Both the position numbers and the translations under genes were made by a program. The notes under the pieces were generated by a model. It did no database searches, was not told where the DNA came from, and was given only the letters and a program-made list of their open reading frames with translations. From the NCBI GenBank assembly GCA_016223105.1, contig JACRPR010000082.1, positions 22,150 through 81,760 of the forward strand: 59,611 nt of DNA. Reading direction: 5' to 3'. This stretch comes from Chloroflexota bacterium (GTDB taxonomy: Bacteria; Chloroflexota; Anaerolineae; UBA4142). Within the stretch, counting starts at the first letter, position 1. Every line of letters begins with the position of its first letter. Shown here in pieces: positions 45,247-52,667 of this stretch.

Positions 45247-46089
45247 TCAGCGTTGAATTTTGATGCGCGTTTTGCCGCTCCATAACGCGTTCTTGCCGCG
45301 CATTTCCATATCCACGATGTACTCGCTGTTCGCCACGACATTGTTCGTGCCGGGAAAGCGCGCGTTCGGATCGGCGATGTTCAAATAATCGCACTGATTC
45401 GATCCGCCGAACGCGCAGTACGGCGCGCTCGTTTCGCGATGCGTGTACACCGGGCGCATCGTTTGGCAGGCATTACTTCCCGGGTTGATGCACTGATTGA
45501 AAATAAATTCGGCTTGCGTTACATCGTTCCCGTCCGGTCGTGTGCGACAATTCGGCACGCACGCAATAATTCGCAGGATGAGCATTTTGCCGATCTGTCC
45601 ACCGACGACGCGCGCTTCCATATTGTCGCCGTCTTGTTGAAACACACCGAGTTGCGGCAAAAACGGAGTGGGCGACGCGGCGGGTGGTTGTGGTGGATTG
45701 GTGGGCGGAATTGCTGTGGGTGGGATCGGAGTGGATGCGAGTGGAGTGGGCAATGCGGGCGCGGGGCTGGGACTGGGAACTTGCGCGATTTGTTGTGCGG
45801 TTGGCGGCGGCGCGATGATCTGCGTTGGCGCGGGCGTTGCGGTGATGACGATGACGACCGGCGTCGGTGCGGAGGTCAGCACGATTTCGCACGCCAGCGT
45901 CGCGAGCGCGGCGCACGCGACCAGGATCAAAACACGGATTGAATTTTTTATTTGCCTGACTCGATCTGTCATTGCGAGCGGTTTTTGCGAAGCAATCTCC
46001 GACCTGGTTGATCCAGAACTGTCTCGCGGAGATTGCTTCGTCGCGAAAAACGCTCCTCGCAATGACAGCAGAATATTTTTTATTTGCAT
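45247..46089 (-). CDS. secreted lipoprotein-like paralog 1 (start invaded by a repeat element)
   Basis: 280 aa from ATG 46089, which overlaps the TAA of paralog 2 (TAATG). The protein begins MQIKN, is then interrupted by 44 residues from a palindromic element, and resumes as IKNSIRVLILVACAALATLACE, the real lipoprotein signal. A 13-bp direct repeat flanks the insert. Without it the start would be MQIKNSIRVLILVACAALATLAC. After a Thr/Pro linker, residues about 175-280 carry the domain shared with paralogs 2 and 3: FLPQLGVFQQDGDNME, RIIACVPNCRTRPDGNDV, YCAFGGSNQCDYLNI, VANSEYIVDMEM. Alternatively translation starts at 45972 (ATGACAGATC), supplied by the element. Family not recognised. Confidence 0.7.
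   Translation of the reverse strand: MQIKNILLSLRGAFFATKQSPRDSSGSTRSEIASQKPLAMTDRVRQIKNSIRVLILVACAALATLACEIVLTSAPTPVVIVITATPAPTQIIAPPPTAQQIAQVPSPSPAPALPTPLASTPIPPTAIPPTNPPQPPAASPTPFLPQLGVFQQDGDNMEARVVGGQIGKMLILRIIACVPNCRTRPDGNDVTQAEFIFNQCINPGSNACQTMRPVYTHRETSAPYCAFGGSNQCDYLNIADPNARFPGTNNVVANSEYIVDMEMRGKNALWSGKTRIKIQR
45967..46067. mobile_element. palindromic element inserted in the signal-peptide region of paralog 1
   Basis: GTCATTGCGAGCG on the left and CGCTCCTCGCAATGAC on the right, inner arms TTTTTGCGAAGCAATCTCC and GGAGATTGCTTCG. The element plus flanks is bounded by ATTTTTTATTTGC at 45943-45955 and 46075-46087, a perfect 13-bp direct repeat. The offset between the repeats is 132 bp, a multiple of three, so the reading frame survives. 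Confidence 0.8.
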
Positions 46090-46637
46090 TAACGCCTCAC
46101 GGTAAATTTGAATCTGCCGTCCCACGCGCCGCTATTTTTATCGGCGGCGGTAACGCGCAGAATGTAATCCGCGTTTTCGATCACGGTATTCGTCGCGAGC
46201 CATTTGGCGTTGCGCTCCGCGATGCTCAACGCGTCGCACGCGCCGGTTCCGCCGAACGCACAAAAGGGCGATTGCGTTTCGGTGTGTTCAAAAACCAGGT
46301 CGCCCGGTTGCCCTTGCGCGGTTACGCGCAAAATCGCAAACTTGACCGCGACGACATCGCGCCCATCGGGACGATTATTGCAATTCGGACTGCACGCGAT
46401 TACGCGAAAAACCAGGCGCGTGCCGGATTGTCCGCCGAATAAAAATAAATCGAACGCGCCGCCGCCTTGATCGAATACGCCGAGTTGCGGGAGCGCCGGC
46501 GTCGCGGGCGCGTTCGCCGGGACGCGCGGCAGGATGGTCGGATTCGCAATCGAGATCGGTTGCGGCGCGCGCGTGCTGTTGCACGCGCTCAACGCGACGC
46601 CAGCGGCAAAAATTAAAACGCGAATAAAATTTTTCAT
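46089..46637 (-). CDS. secreted lipoprotein-like paralog 2
   Basis: 182 aa from ATG 46637. Signal with lipobox LSAC (FAAGVALSAC), a short linker, then the shared domain: LPQLGVFDQGGGAFDLFLFGG, RVIACSPNCNNRPDGRDV, FCAFGGTGACDALSI, NAKWLATNTVIENADYILRVTA and an SGAWDG-FKFTVRR end. The open frame extends to 46718 only through a CACAGAG-type repeat. Its stop overlaps the start of paralog 1. Same strand and order as paralogs 1 and 3, so a tandem triplication. Confidence 0.72.
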   Translation of the reverse strand: MKNFIRVLIFAAGVALSACNSTRAPQPISIANPTILPRVPANAPATPALPQLGVFDQGGGAFDLFLFGGQSGTRLVFRVIACSPNCNNRPDGRDVVAVKFAILRVTAQGQPGDLVFEHTETQSPFCAFGGTGACDALSIAERNAKWLATNTVIENADYILRVTAADKNSGAWDGRFKFTVRR

Positions 46638-46647
46638 TTCATTTTTG

Positions 46648-46750
46648 CTGAATTCGCCACAGAGGGCACAGGGGACACAGAGGGAAAAAAATAAAAAATC
46701 TCTGTGCTCTCTGTTCACCCTGTGGCTAAGAGAGTGTTTTGAAATTCAGC
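46648..46750. repeat. CACAGAG-unit inverted repeat
   Basis: Outer arms GCTGAATTC / GAAATTCAGC enclose tandem GCCACAGAGGGCACAGGGG units and their complement CTCTGTGCTCTCTG. It lies upstream of paralog 2. The remainder of the 254-bp gap to 46891 holds only a short CCGACCTCCGTCGG stem; no gene. Confidence 0.7.
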
Positions 46751-46891
46751 GTGGGCGATTGAAATCGCTGCAACTCACGGCAAAACCGACCTCCGTCGGT
46801 TTGGACTCAATCGCCGAATGGCGATCTCGCCTTGTGTAGACGCGCGCGAAGCGTCCAACCGCCGATTGGAATTTAAAAACTTTCTAAGCAA

Positions 46892-47581
46892 TTATCGTTG
46901 CACGCGGAATTGCACAAAGCCGTTCCAACTGCCCGACCGCCTGCCGCCCGCGAAAATTTGCAGAACGTACTCGCCATTCGCGATCACGGTTTGTGTGCGG
47001 AGCCACGTCGCGTTCGGATTGCTCACATCCAAAAAATCACAACGCCCTTCGCCGCCGAACGCGCAGTACGGCGCGGTGTAATCGGTGTAATCGTACAGAT
47101 GTTGAAGCGTTCCGCCCGGCGTGCGCCGCGCGAAAATAAATTGCACGAGCTCGACGTTCGCGCCATCGGGACGATTGAAACAATTCGGCACACACGCGAT
47201 TGCGCGAAAGCCGAGTTGCATTTGCGCGAGCGCGGTACCGAATACCGTAACCTCCATATCGCCGCCGCCTTGATCGAACACTCCCAGTTGCGGCAGAAAC
47301 GGCGTCGGCGATGCGCCGACCGGAATTGGTGTGAGTGTCGGCGCGATTTGAGTTGGCGCGATGGTCGGCGCGATCGCGATGGGTTGAGAAGTTGGTGACG
47401 CAATCGGCGCAGTCGTCGGCGCGGGCGTCGCGGTAACAACCAGGACGACCGGCGATGGCGCGGGCGTCGCGGTAACGACGATGATGATCGGCGTCGGCGT
47501 CGCGCTCAAAATCACTTCGCACGCGATTGTCGCGAGCGCGGCGCACGCGACCACGAGCCACATTCGAATTCGCGGTTTCAT
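46892..47581 (-). CDS. secreted lipoprotein-like paralog 3
   Basis: 229 aa from ATG 47581. Signal with lipobox-like TIAC, a linker built from VVTATPAPSPVV and APTIAPTQI units, then FLPQLGVFDQGGGDMEVTVFG, RAIACVPNCFNRPDGANV, YCAFGGEGRCDFLDV, NATWLRTQTVIANGEYVLQIFAGG and RSGSWNGFVQFRVQR. The four cysteines in two pairs (CxxxC and CAFGGxxxC) are strictly kept in all three paralogs and would form disulfides. Starts 8 nt after the TPR gene stop. Confidence 0.75.
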   Translation of the reverse strand: MKPRIRMWLVVACAALATIACEVILSATPTPIIIVVTATPAPSPVVLVVTATPAPTTAPIASPTSQPIAIAPTIAPTQIAPTLTPIPVGASPTPFLPQLGVFDQGGGDMEVTVFGTALAQMQLGFRAIACVPNCFNRPDGANVELVQFIFARRTPGGTLQHLYDYTDYTAPYCAFGGEGRCDFLDVSNPNATWLRTQTVIANGEYVLQIFAGGRRSGSWNGFVQFRVQR

Positions 47582-47589
47582 TGCTAAAG

Positions 47590-48966
47590 TTACTCCACGT
47601 TCGCTTTGTAGCGTTCGCACCGCGCGACCGCGCCCTGATCGAGCGACGGCTCGATGCCTTTGAGCGCGATACATTTTTGATAATACGCGCGCGCGCGACG
47701 AAACATTTCTTGTTGCGCGGCGATGTCGTTCAAACGCAATTTGGCATAGCCCTTGCCGAAATACGCGTTGCCCAATGTCAAATATCCTTCGGCGAGCGAA
47801 CGATATTGTTTTTCCAATTTCGGCAGTTGCGGTTCGGTGCGCGTGATAGTTTGATCGAACGCGCCAATCGCCGCGTCCCATTGATCGCTAAACAAAAATC
47901 CTTCGCCTTGCAAAAAATAGGTTGTGCCAATCGAAAGCGTAACGCGCGTCGCTGTGTTTGTTTCTTGCGCTTGCTCCGCGAGTTGGATCGCTTCGCCATA
48001 CTCCGCGAATGCGCGATTCAAATTTGCCGGTTGTTCGATCCGCGCGCGCGGCGACTGAAGCAACACGCGCACACGCGCGACGCCTGCCAAGCCGGAATGA
48101 GCGCGCGCGAATTTTGCATTGATGTCGCGCGCACTGCGAAACGCGTCTTCCGCGCGTACGAGGATCGGTTCGACCTGGTTCGCGAGCGGTTGTCCTTGTG
48201 CGCGCAGTGAGGCGGCTTCATTTTGATCGGTCGCGCGCGCGGCGCGCTCGAAAAAAATTTCGGCTTGCTCGTACTTTTGATTCGCGAGAAACAAATGCTG
48301 GCGACCGATAAAATAGTACACCGCTTCAATGCCTTCGCGATTTCCCGCGTCAATCAAGATTTTGAGTGCGCTCTCAAAATACTTGAGCGCGTCGCTGTGC
48401 AAGCCGTCGAAATCGTGAAGCAAGCCGAGCGTAAATTGCGCGAGCGCCTGCTGGCGCAGATCGAGCGCGCGCCTTTGCGACAATCCCTCCGCCCATTTCG
48501 AGCCGGTCGCGTCGCCTTTTTGAATCGTGATCGGCGCGCCGAATTGATACCGCCCGAACATATCGTCGAGCGCGGTTGTTACCGGCGCGACGTACACTTC
48601 GGGGATGAAATGCGCGGGCGTTTGACTCTTGTCCACGTTGCCGTACACGACGATCTTTGCGCCGAGCCGCGTCGCGAGGTCGCGCGCGTTCGCTTCGCGC
48701 GTCGCGGGCGCGATACTTGGCACGAATCCGATCTGCGCGCGAATTTGCCACGGAAACATTTTATCGTGCCACACCACCGGCTTGAGCGCGCCGACGAACG
48801 ACGCGTTCAATTGCGTCAACTCTTTTTGCAAACCATCAAACGCGTACTCGCTGAACAAGCGCGCGTTGTCGGTAACGACGAGTTGTTGATTCGCGTCGAG
48901 CTCGGTAAATTCCGCGACCGCGACATTGAAGCCGCCGTCGGGCATCTTGTCCTGCACAAAATACAC
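47590..48966 (-). CDS. TPR protein, cut from its N-terminus by a TAG
   Basis: 458 aa from GTG 48966. Residues about 10-120 form an alpha/beta domain (FNVAVAEFTELDANQQ, ATRLGAKIVVYGNVD) resembling nucleotide- or peptide-binding modules of bacterial TPR signalling proteins; residues about 170-455 hold tetratricopeptide-like helices (ALAQFTLGLLHDFDGLHSDALKYFESAL, AVYYFIGRQHLFLANQKYEQAEIFFERA, LAEGYLTLGNAYFGKGYAKL). The codon before the GTG is TAG, and a further 52 in-frame codons with an ATG at 49125 continue upstream. No signal peptide. Cotranscribed with the three secreted paralogs. Confidence 0.7.
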   Translation of the reverse strand: MYFVQDKMPDGGFNVAVAEFTELDANQQLVVTDNARLFSEYAFDGLQKELTQLNASFVGALKPVVWHDKMFPWQIRAQIGFVPSIAPATREANARDLATRLGAKIVVYGNVDKSQTPAHFIPEVYVAPVTTALDDMFGRYQFGAPITIQKGDATGSKWAEGLSQRRALDLRQQALAQFTLGLLHDFDGLHSDALKYFESALKILIDAGNREGIEAVYYFIGRQHLFLANQKYEQAEIFFERAARATDQNEAASLRAQGQPLANQVEPILVRAEDAFRSARDINAKFARAHSGLAGVARVRVLLQSPRARIEQPANLNRAFAEYGEAIQLAEQAQETNTATRVTLSIGTTYFLQGEGFLFSDQWDAAIGAFDQTITRTEPQLPKLEKQYRSLAEGYLTLGNAYFGKGYAKLRLNDIAAQQEMFRRARAYYQKCIALKGIEPSLDQGAVARCERYKANVE

Positions 48967-49125
48967 CTACGCGCCGCGCGCGAGCGCGATCACTCGCCCC
49001 GCGGCGATGTTAATGTCGTGCGCGCCGCTTTCGATTGTGCCGACGTTGAGCGTGTTCACATCGCGCGCGCGAAAACCCATAAAAAATTCGCGCAAACGCG
49101 TGAGCCAATTTTTTTTCTGTGTCAT
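48967..49125 (-). pseudogene. upstream in-frame part of the TPR gene
   Basis: 52 codons from ATG 49125, in phase with the TPR gene and ended by TAG at 48969-48967. It encodes WLTRLREFFMGFRARDVNTL and then NVGTIESGAHDINIAAGRVI, matching the motif INIGTIGGDARNVNIAAGQNI in the next gene upstream. So the native protein probably began here and the TAG is a nonsense mutation, read-through site or sequencing error. Confidence 0.6.
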
Positions 49126-49175
49126 CGAAAAATTCTTATCCGCTAATCAGGCGAATTTTTTATTCGCGTTTATTC

Positions 49176-49306
49176 GTAACTACTCAGCCCATGTCATTGC
49201 GAGCGGTTTTTGCGAAGCAATCCCCGACATTGATCGTACGGAAAGTTGCATGGAGATTGCTTCGTCGGCAAAAAACGCCTCCTCGCAATGACACCTGAGT
49301 AGTTGC
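49176..49306. mobile_element. MITE-like element, second GTAACTACTCAG copy
   Basis: 131 bp. Left end GTAACTACTCAG, right end CTGAGTAGTTGC (one change), inner GTCATTGCGAGCGG and CTCCTCGCAATGAC as in the copy at 27323-27486. Flanked by GTTTATTC on both sides (49168-49175 and 49307-49314), an 8-bp target duplication. Inserted between the TPR gene and the gene at 49337-49834. Confidence 0.85.
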
Positions 49307-49336
49307 GTTTATTCGCGTTATTCGCGGATCAACAAA

Positions 49337-49834
49337 TCACGCCGGCGCACTCGCACCGCCAAAGCGTTGGCGCACCCACTTGATCGCGACCTCGCCGGCT
49401 TTGCCAACCACTTTGCCGACCGCGGGCGTCGCGAACAAACCGATCACCGCTTCCGCGATCTGCGGCACATTGTCCATCAGCCAATCGCCGACCGACGTGA
49501 TCGTCGTCGCGCTCGGCGTTTCTTTTTCGTCGGTCTTGGTTAGTTCGCCCCCAAGTAATTTGATCTGAAACTCTGCCATCTTCGCCGTGTTCGCGTCTAC
49601 CTGCCCGTGCAGTTTAGCGAGCGCGGCGTTCAAATCGGCGACTTGCTTCTCGATAGTTTTTTTATCGTTCGGCGTCGGCGCGCCGAGAATGTCCTGAATC
49701 GTTTGTTGAATGTTCTGCCCGGCGGCGATGTTCACGTTGCGCGCGTCGCCGCCAATCGTGCCGATGTTGATCGAATTCAGATCGCCGCCGATTTGTGCGG
49801 GTATATTTTCCCACCATAATTTTTGCTTGCTCAT
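49337..49834 (-). CDS. small protein with NIAAG motif, function unknown
   Basis: 165 aa. Begins with SKQKLWWENIPAQIGGDLNS, then a repetitive beta-like segment INIGTIGGDARNVNIAAGQNI, a helical coiled-coil part (about 60-100, NDKKTIEKQVADLNAALAKLHGQVDANTAKM), and a C-terminal hydrophobic/amphipathic stretch (VPQIAEAVIGLFATPAVGKVVGKAGEVAIKWV) that could insert in a membrane. The beta-like segment resembles those preceding effector or STAND proteins. It shares this motif with the truncated start of the TPR gene. Clean GAG-rich RBS before the ATG. Confidence 0.6.
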   Translation of the reverse strand: MSKQKLWWENIPAQIGGDLNSINIGTIGGDARNVNIAAGQNIQQTIQDILGAPTPNDKKTIEKQVADLNAALAKLHGQVDANTAKMAEFQIKLLGGELTKTDEKETPSATTITSVGDWLMDNVPQIAEAVIGLFATPAVGKVVGKAGEVAIKWVRQRFGGASAPA

Positions 49835-49864
49835 TTTCTCCCCCTCGATTTGTCATTTCGATTT

Positions 49865-49931
49865 GTCATTTCGAGCCAAGCGAGAAATCGCATTTGCATT
49901 GTCGGAGATTTCTCGCTTGGCTCGAAATGAC
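49865..49931. repeat. perfect 25-bp inverted repeat (GTCATTTCGAGC family)
   Basis: Left arm begins GTCATTTCGAGCCAAGCGAG, right arm ends CTTGGCTCGAAATGAC; the arms are complementary over 25 bp with a 17-nt loop. An extra partial copy of the end (GTCATTTCGA) stands 14 bp before it. In the gap 49835-50238 it is followed by about 150 bp without features, then the lexA promoter. Confidence 0.85.
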
Positions 49932-50078
49932 GGACACAAAATAAACGGGCAGTACCGCGTGCGGACTGCCCAAGGTAAACTGGCGCGCCGCAGTCATCAC
50001 GACGCCGTGGAACTTTCGACGCGAATTATAGCACTCGCGTTAGCGGCGCGCAAGGGTAGGGCGCGAAAAAATTGATGC

Positions 50079-50107
50079 TTGACACGAACAGGTGTTCGTT
50101 GTATAAT
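50079..50107 (+). promoter_or_regulatory. lexA promoter with LexA box in the spacer
   Basis: TTGACA (50079-50084), 17-bp spacer, TATAAT (50102-50107). The spacer begins with CGAACAGGTGTTCG (50085-50098), a perfect palindrome fitting the CGAACnnnnGTTCG SOS box of Bacillus and Chloroflexota type. A repressor bound there would cover the RNA polymerase site: autoregulation of lexA. Confidence 0.9.
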
Positions 50108-50151
50108 CCGAACAAATGTGCAGTCCGTCAGACAGCGTTATGAAAATAACT

Positions 50152-50206
50152 GTGGCGCGGCTTTTCAAGCCGCCGATGCGGGCTACGCTCTGCGAGCCCG
50201 CCCCAC
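50152..50206. repeat. GTGGCGCGGC hairpin in the lexA leader
   Basis: GTGGCGCGGCTTTTCAAGCC and GGGCTACGCTCTGCGAGCCC arms with outer GTGG/CCAC pairing, as at 23643 and 58508. It lies in the roughly 125-nt leader between the promoter and the lexA ATG. Confidence 0.75.
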
Positions 50207-50238
50207 GAAATTCAAAACACTCCCGCAGGAGGTCGCAA

Positions 50239-50892
50239 ATGGCACTCTCGGAACGTCAACAAAAAATGTTCGAGTTCATCACCAAGTTTTCACGCGAGCG
50301 CGGGCGTCCGCCAACGATTCGCGAGATTGGATCGAGCGTCGGCATTTCGTCCACCTCGGTCGTGAACTATAATCTCAACATTCTGCAACGCGAAGGATTT
50401 ATCGCGCGCGAAAAAGAAGTGTCGCGCGGTTTGCGGATTATCGCGCAAGGCGCGAAAACGATCGCCGAAGCCGCGGGCTTTGTGCAGATTCCTCTGCTCG
50501 GCAAGATCGCGGCGGGCATCCCGATTCAAGTGCCCGATGCCGGTCCCGGCGGGTATGACGATTTCATTTCGCTCACGCGCGAATTGATCCAGGATCAGGA
50601 AGGTCTCTTTGCTCTGCGCGTCAAAGGTAACTCGATGATTGACGCGCTGATCAACGATGGCGATATCGTCGTGATGAAAAAGCAAGAGACCGCGCAGAAT
50701 GGTGATATGGTTGCCGTGTGGCTCAAGGAAGAAAAAGAGACCACGCTTAAACGCTTGTATCGCGAAAAGAGTCGCATCCGTTTGCAACCAGCAAACCCGA
50801 CGATGAAACCGTTTTACGTGAAAGCGGATAACGTCCAAGTGCAGGGCAAAGTGGTGCTGGTGGTGCGACAACTGCAACGAATGGCGGCGTAA
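50239..50892 (+). CDS. lexA: LexA repressor
   Basis: 217 aa from ATG 50239 (AGGAGG 6 nt upstream). Winged helix-turn-helix at 1-70 (RPPTIREIGSSVGISSTSVVNYNLNILQ), then the S24 self-cleaving domain: cleavage site A92-G93 in KIAAGIP, nucleophile S132 in GNSMIDALINDGD, and base K171 in TLKRLY. RecA-stimulated self-cleavage would relieve repression of SOS genes. Boxes are found in its own promoter and before the gene at 51055. A repeat hairpin sits right after its stop. Confidence 0.95.
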   Translation: MALSERQQKMFEFITKFSRERGRPPTIREIGSSVGISSTSVVNYNLNILQREGFIAREKEVSRGLRIIAQGAKTIAEAAGFVQIPLLGKIAAGIPIQVPDAGPGGYDDFISLTRELIQDQEGLFALRVKGNSMIDALINDGDIVVMKKQETAQNGDMVAVWLKEEKETTLKRLYREKSRIRLQPANPTMKPFYVKADNVQVQGKVVLVVRQLQRMAA

Positions 50893-50896
50893 GATT

Positions 50897-50944
50897 GTAG
50901 GGGCGAAGCGTCCTGAGCAAAGTCGAAGGATGCTTCGCCCCTAC
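50897..50944. repeat. GTAGGGGCG hairpin after lexA
   Basis: GTAGGGGCGAAGC pairs with GCTTCGCCCCTAC; the loop holds CCTGAGCAAAGTCGAAGGA. It could end the lexA transcript although no T-tract follows. Arms match the palindrome inside carB. Confidence 0.75.
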
Positions 50945-50980
50945 GTTTCAACCGCGCCAAAAATTTAATCCGCCAATCTA

Positions 50981-51031
50981 TTGACAAGAACACCTGTTCT
51001 GATTTATAATCCAAATCAGAACAGGTGTTCT
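50981..51031 (+). promoter_or_regulatory. SOS promoter with two LexA boxes
   Basis: TTGACA (50981-50986), 18-bp spacer, TATAAT (51005-51010). Box one AGAACACCTGTTCT (50987-51000) fills the spacer; box two AGAACAGGTGTTCT (51018-51031) covers the start of transcription. Two perfect palindromes of the same type as at lexA, so the downstream gene should be strongly LexA-repressed. Confidence 0.9.
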
Positions 51032-51054
51032 GTTTGTTGCAAGCGAGGGTGAGT

Positions 51055-51636
51055 GTGAATCTCAAACCGTGTCCGTTTCGGTTGGTAGATAGCGCGGGAC
51101 AAATTCTCTGCGACAAGATCAAAACCGGCGACCGTGAAGTATCGGCGCAAATTTGCAACGCGTGTCCGGTCGCCGCGATTGATTGCGCGCATTTGCGCGC
51201 GACGCTCGATCATCAAACGCGCCCGGCGATCACGGTGCGGTGGGGCAATGGCAAATCCGAAGTGTGGGACAATGCCGCGCCGACCATCGCACTCGGACGC
51301 GCCGCGTGCGCGGCTAAAGTCGTGCCGATTCATTCGCCGCGCGATTGCGTTGGTTGTCCTCTGCGCGAATCGCTCACGCTCGAAAATAAAAGCATCCCCG
51401 CGTCAACGCTCGCGCGCCGCGCGCCGCGGCCTGCCCCCGCGCCAGCGCAACCGCTGGTCGCCGAAGCGCGTTCGAACATCGTCGCGCAAAAAATCATTCA
51501 ACTGCAAGACTGGCTCGCCAAACAAAAAACGCTGGATCAAGATCAAGCGGCAGAACCGCGCGCGCACACACGCATCGCGCACACTGAACCACCGCGTCGC
51601 ATCAAAGAAGAAAAACGCGTCGGCTGGACGGATTAG
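51055..51636 (+). CDS. LexA-controlled cysteine-rich protein, function unknown
   Basis: 193 aa from GTG 51055 (GAGGG upstream). The N-terminal 110 residues contain nine cysteines: CPF, ILCDK, ICNACPVAAIDC, AACAAK and DCVGCPLRE, with CxxC pairs fit to bind zinc or an Fe-S cluster. The rest is Pro/Ala-rich, then a helical, charged tail (KIIQLQDWLAKQKTLDQDQ). No family recognised. Two LexA boxes in its promoter make it a DNA-damage gene, and a broken FtsK-like gene follows 78 nt downstream, possibly its operon partner. Confidence 0.75.
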   Translation: MNLKPCPFRLVDSAGQILCDKIKTGDREVSAQICNACPVAAIDCAHLRATLDHQTRPAITVRWGNGKSEVWDNAAPTIALGRAACAAKVVPIHSPRDCVGCPLRESLTLENKSIPASTLARRAPRPAPAPAQPLVAEARSNIVAQKIIQLQDWLAKQKTLDQDQAAEPRAHTRIAHTEPPRRIKEEKRVGWTD

Positions 51637-51639
51637 TTG

Positions 51640-51714
51640 GTTCGTTGAATAGTTGGATGGTTGGATCGTTGATAGAACTATCCAACTATTCAACCATCCA
51701 ACTATTTAACTATT
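51640..51714. repeat. GTTGGATGGTTGGAT tandem-unit hairpin
   Basis: Units of GTTGGATGGTTGGATCGTTG on the left, ACTATCCAACTATTCAACC on the right; arms pair over more than 25 bases. It fills the gap between the SOS gene and the FtsK-like gene, ending at the ATG of the latter. Confidence 0.75.
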
Positions 51715-52149
51715 ATGGACAAACAGTTGTTGAACTTACAATCTGATAAAATTGAATCGGTGTTGTCCGCGCACAAGTCGCCGGCGCGCGTGTGGGGCGG
51801 TCGCCTCACGCCGCGCACGATTCAATTTCATCTCGCGCCCGCGGCGACGACGAAACTCGCGCGGCTCGAATCGCTGACGGAGGAGGTTGCTTTGGCACTC
51901 GGAGTTTCTTCCGCGCGTTTGACGCGCGCGAACGGTACGCTCTCACTCGAAATTCCGCGCGCGGATTCGCGCTTTGTTACGCTCGCGGAATTGGAGCAAC
52001 AATTGCAAGCGGACGATGCGACGCGCCGCGCGCTCGCGTGCGCGGGCACCGCGATCCTGGGTCTCGATGCCGAAGGTGTGCCGCTGTTACTGCGTTTATC
52101 TTCGCCGGATGTCGCGCACGTTTTGATCGCGGGCACGACCGGCAGATGA
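51715..52149 (+). pseudogene. FtsK/SpoIIIE-like ATPase, N-terminal fragment
   Basis: 144 aa. KSPARVWGGRLTPRTIQFHLAP and ALGVSSARLTRANGTLSLEIPR correspond to the beta region before the motor of FtsK-like proteins, and PDVAHVLIAGTTGR is the start of Walker A (normally GTTGSGKT/S). The frame ends there with TGA. The following sequence, in another frame, picks up about 70-80 residues later. So the key lysine and the segment after it have been lost by a deletion. Confidence 0.75.
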
Positions 52150-52658
52150 TCCGGCGAATGAGCGCGCTTGCCGCGGAAATGGAACGCCGCGAGCGCGATG
52201 CTTCGACTCGCTTCGCGGCTCAGCAGATCACGCGTCCGCGCGTGGTGATCGTGATTGATGAACTTGCGGACGCGTTGCAAACGTGCGGACGCGAGCTCGA
52301 AGACCCGTTGACGCGACTCGTGCAACGCGGGCGCAGTGCCGGCGTGTCGGTGATCGCGTGCACGCAAAAGCCGAGCGCGAGCGCGGTCGGAACGTTGATG
52401 CGCGCGAATTTTCCGGTGCGCTTGGTCGGGCGCGTTACGAGCGCGGACGATGCGCGCGTCGCCGCCGGGATCGGCGGCACGGGCGCGGAAAAACTCGCGG
52501 GGCGCGGCGATTTTTTGTTGATCGCCGGCGGGCAGGTGATTCGCTTTCAAGCCGCGCAAGCGCACGCGGATCAAGCGCGCGCGCAGAGCGAACCGGTGCA
52601 AAACCCGCGCGCGAATTTCGCGGCGCGAATGATGACGCGACTACAATTGGTCAAATGA
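52146..52658 (+). pseudogene. FtsK/SpoIIIE-like ATPase, C-terminal fragment
   Basis: 170 aa from ATG 52146. Walker B is intact in RPRVVIVIDELADAL, followed by RLVQRGRSAGVSVIACTQKPSA, ANFPVRLVGRVTSADDARVAAGIGGTGAEKLAGRGDFLLIAGGQVIRFQ, the motor's second half. Without Walker A it cannot pump DNA. It matches the FtsK-like DNA translocases found next to lexA-type genes in Chloroflexota as far as I recall. Confidence 0.75.
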
Positions 52659-52667
52659 TTTTGATAA

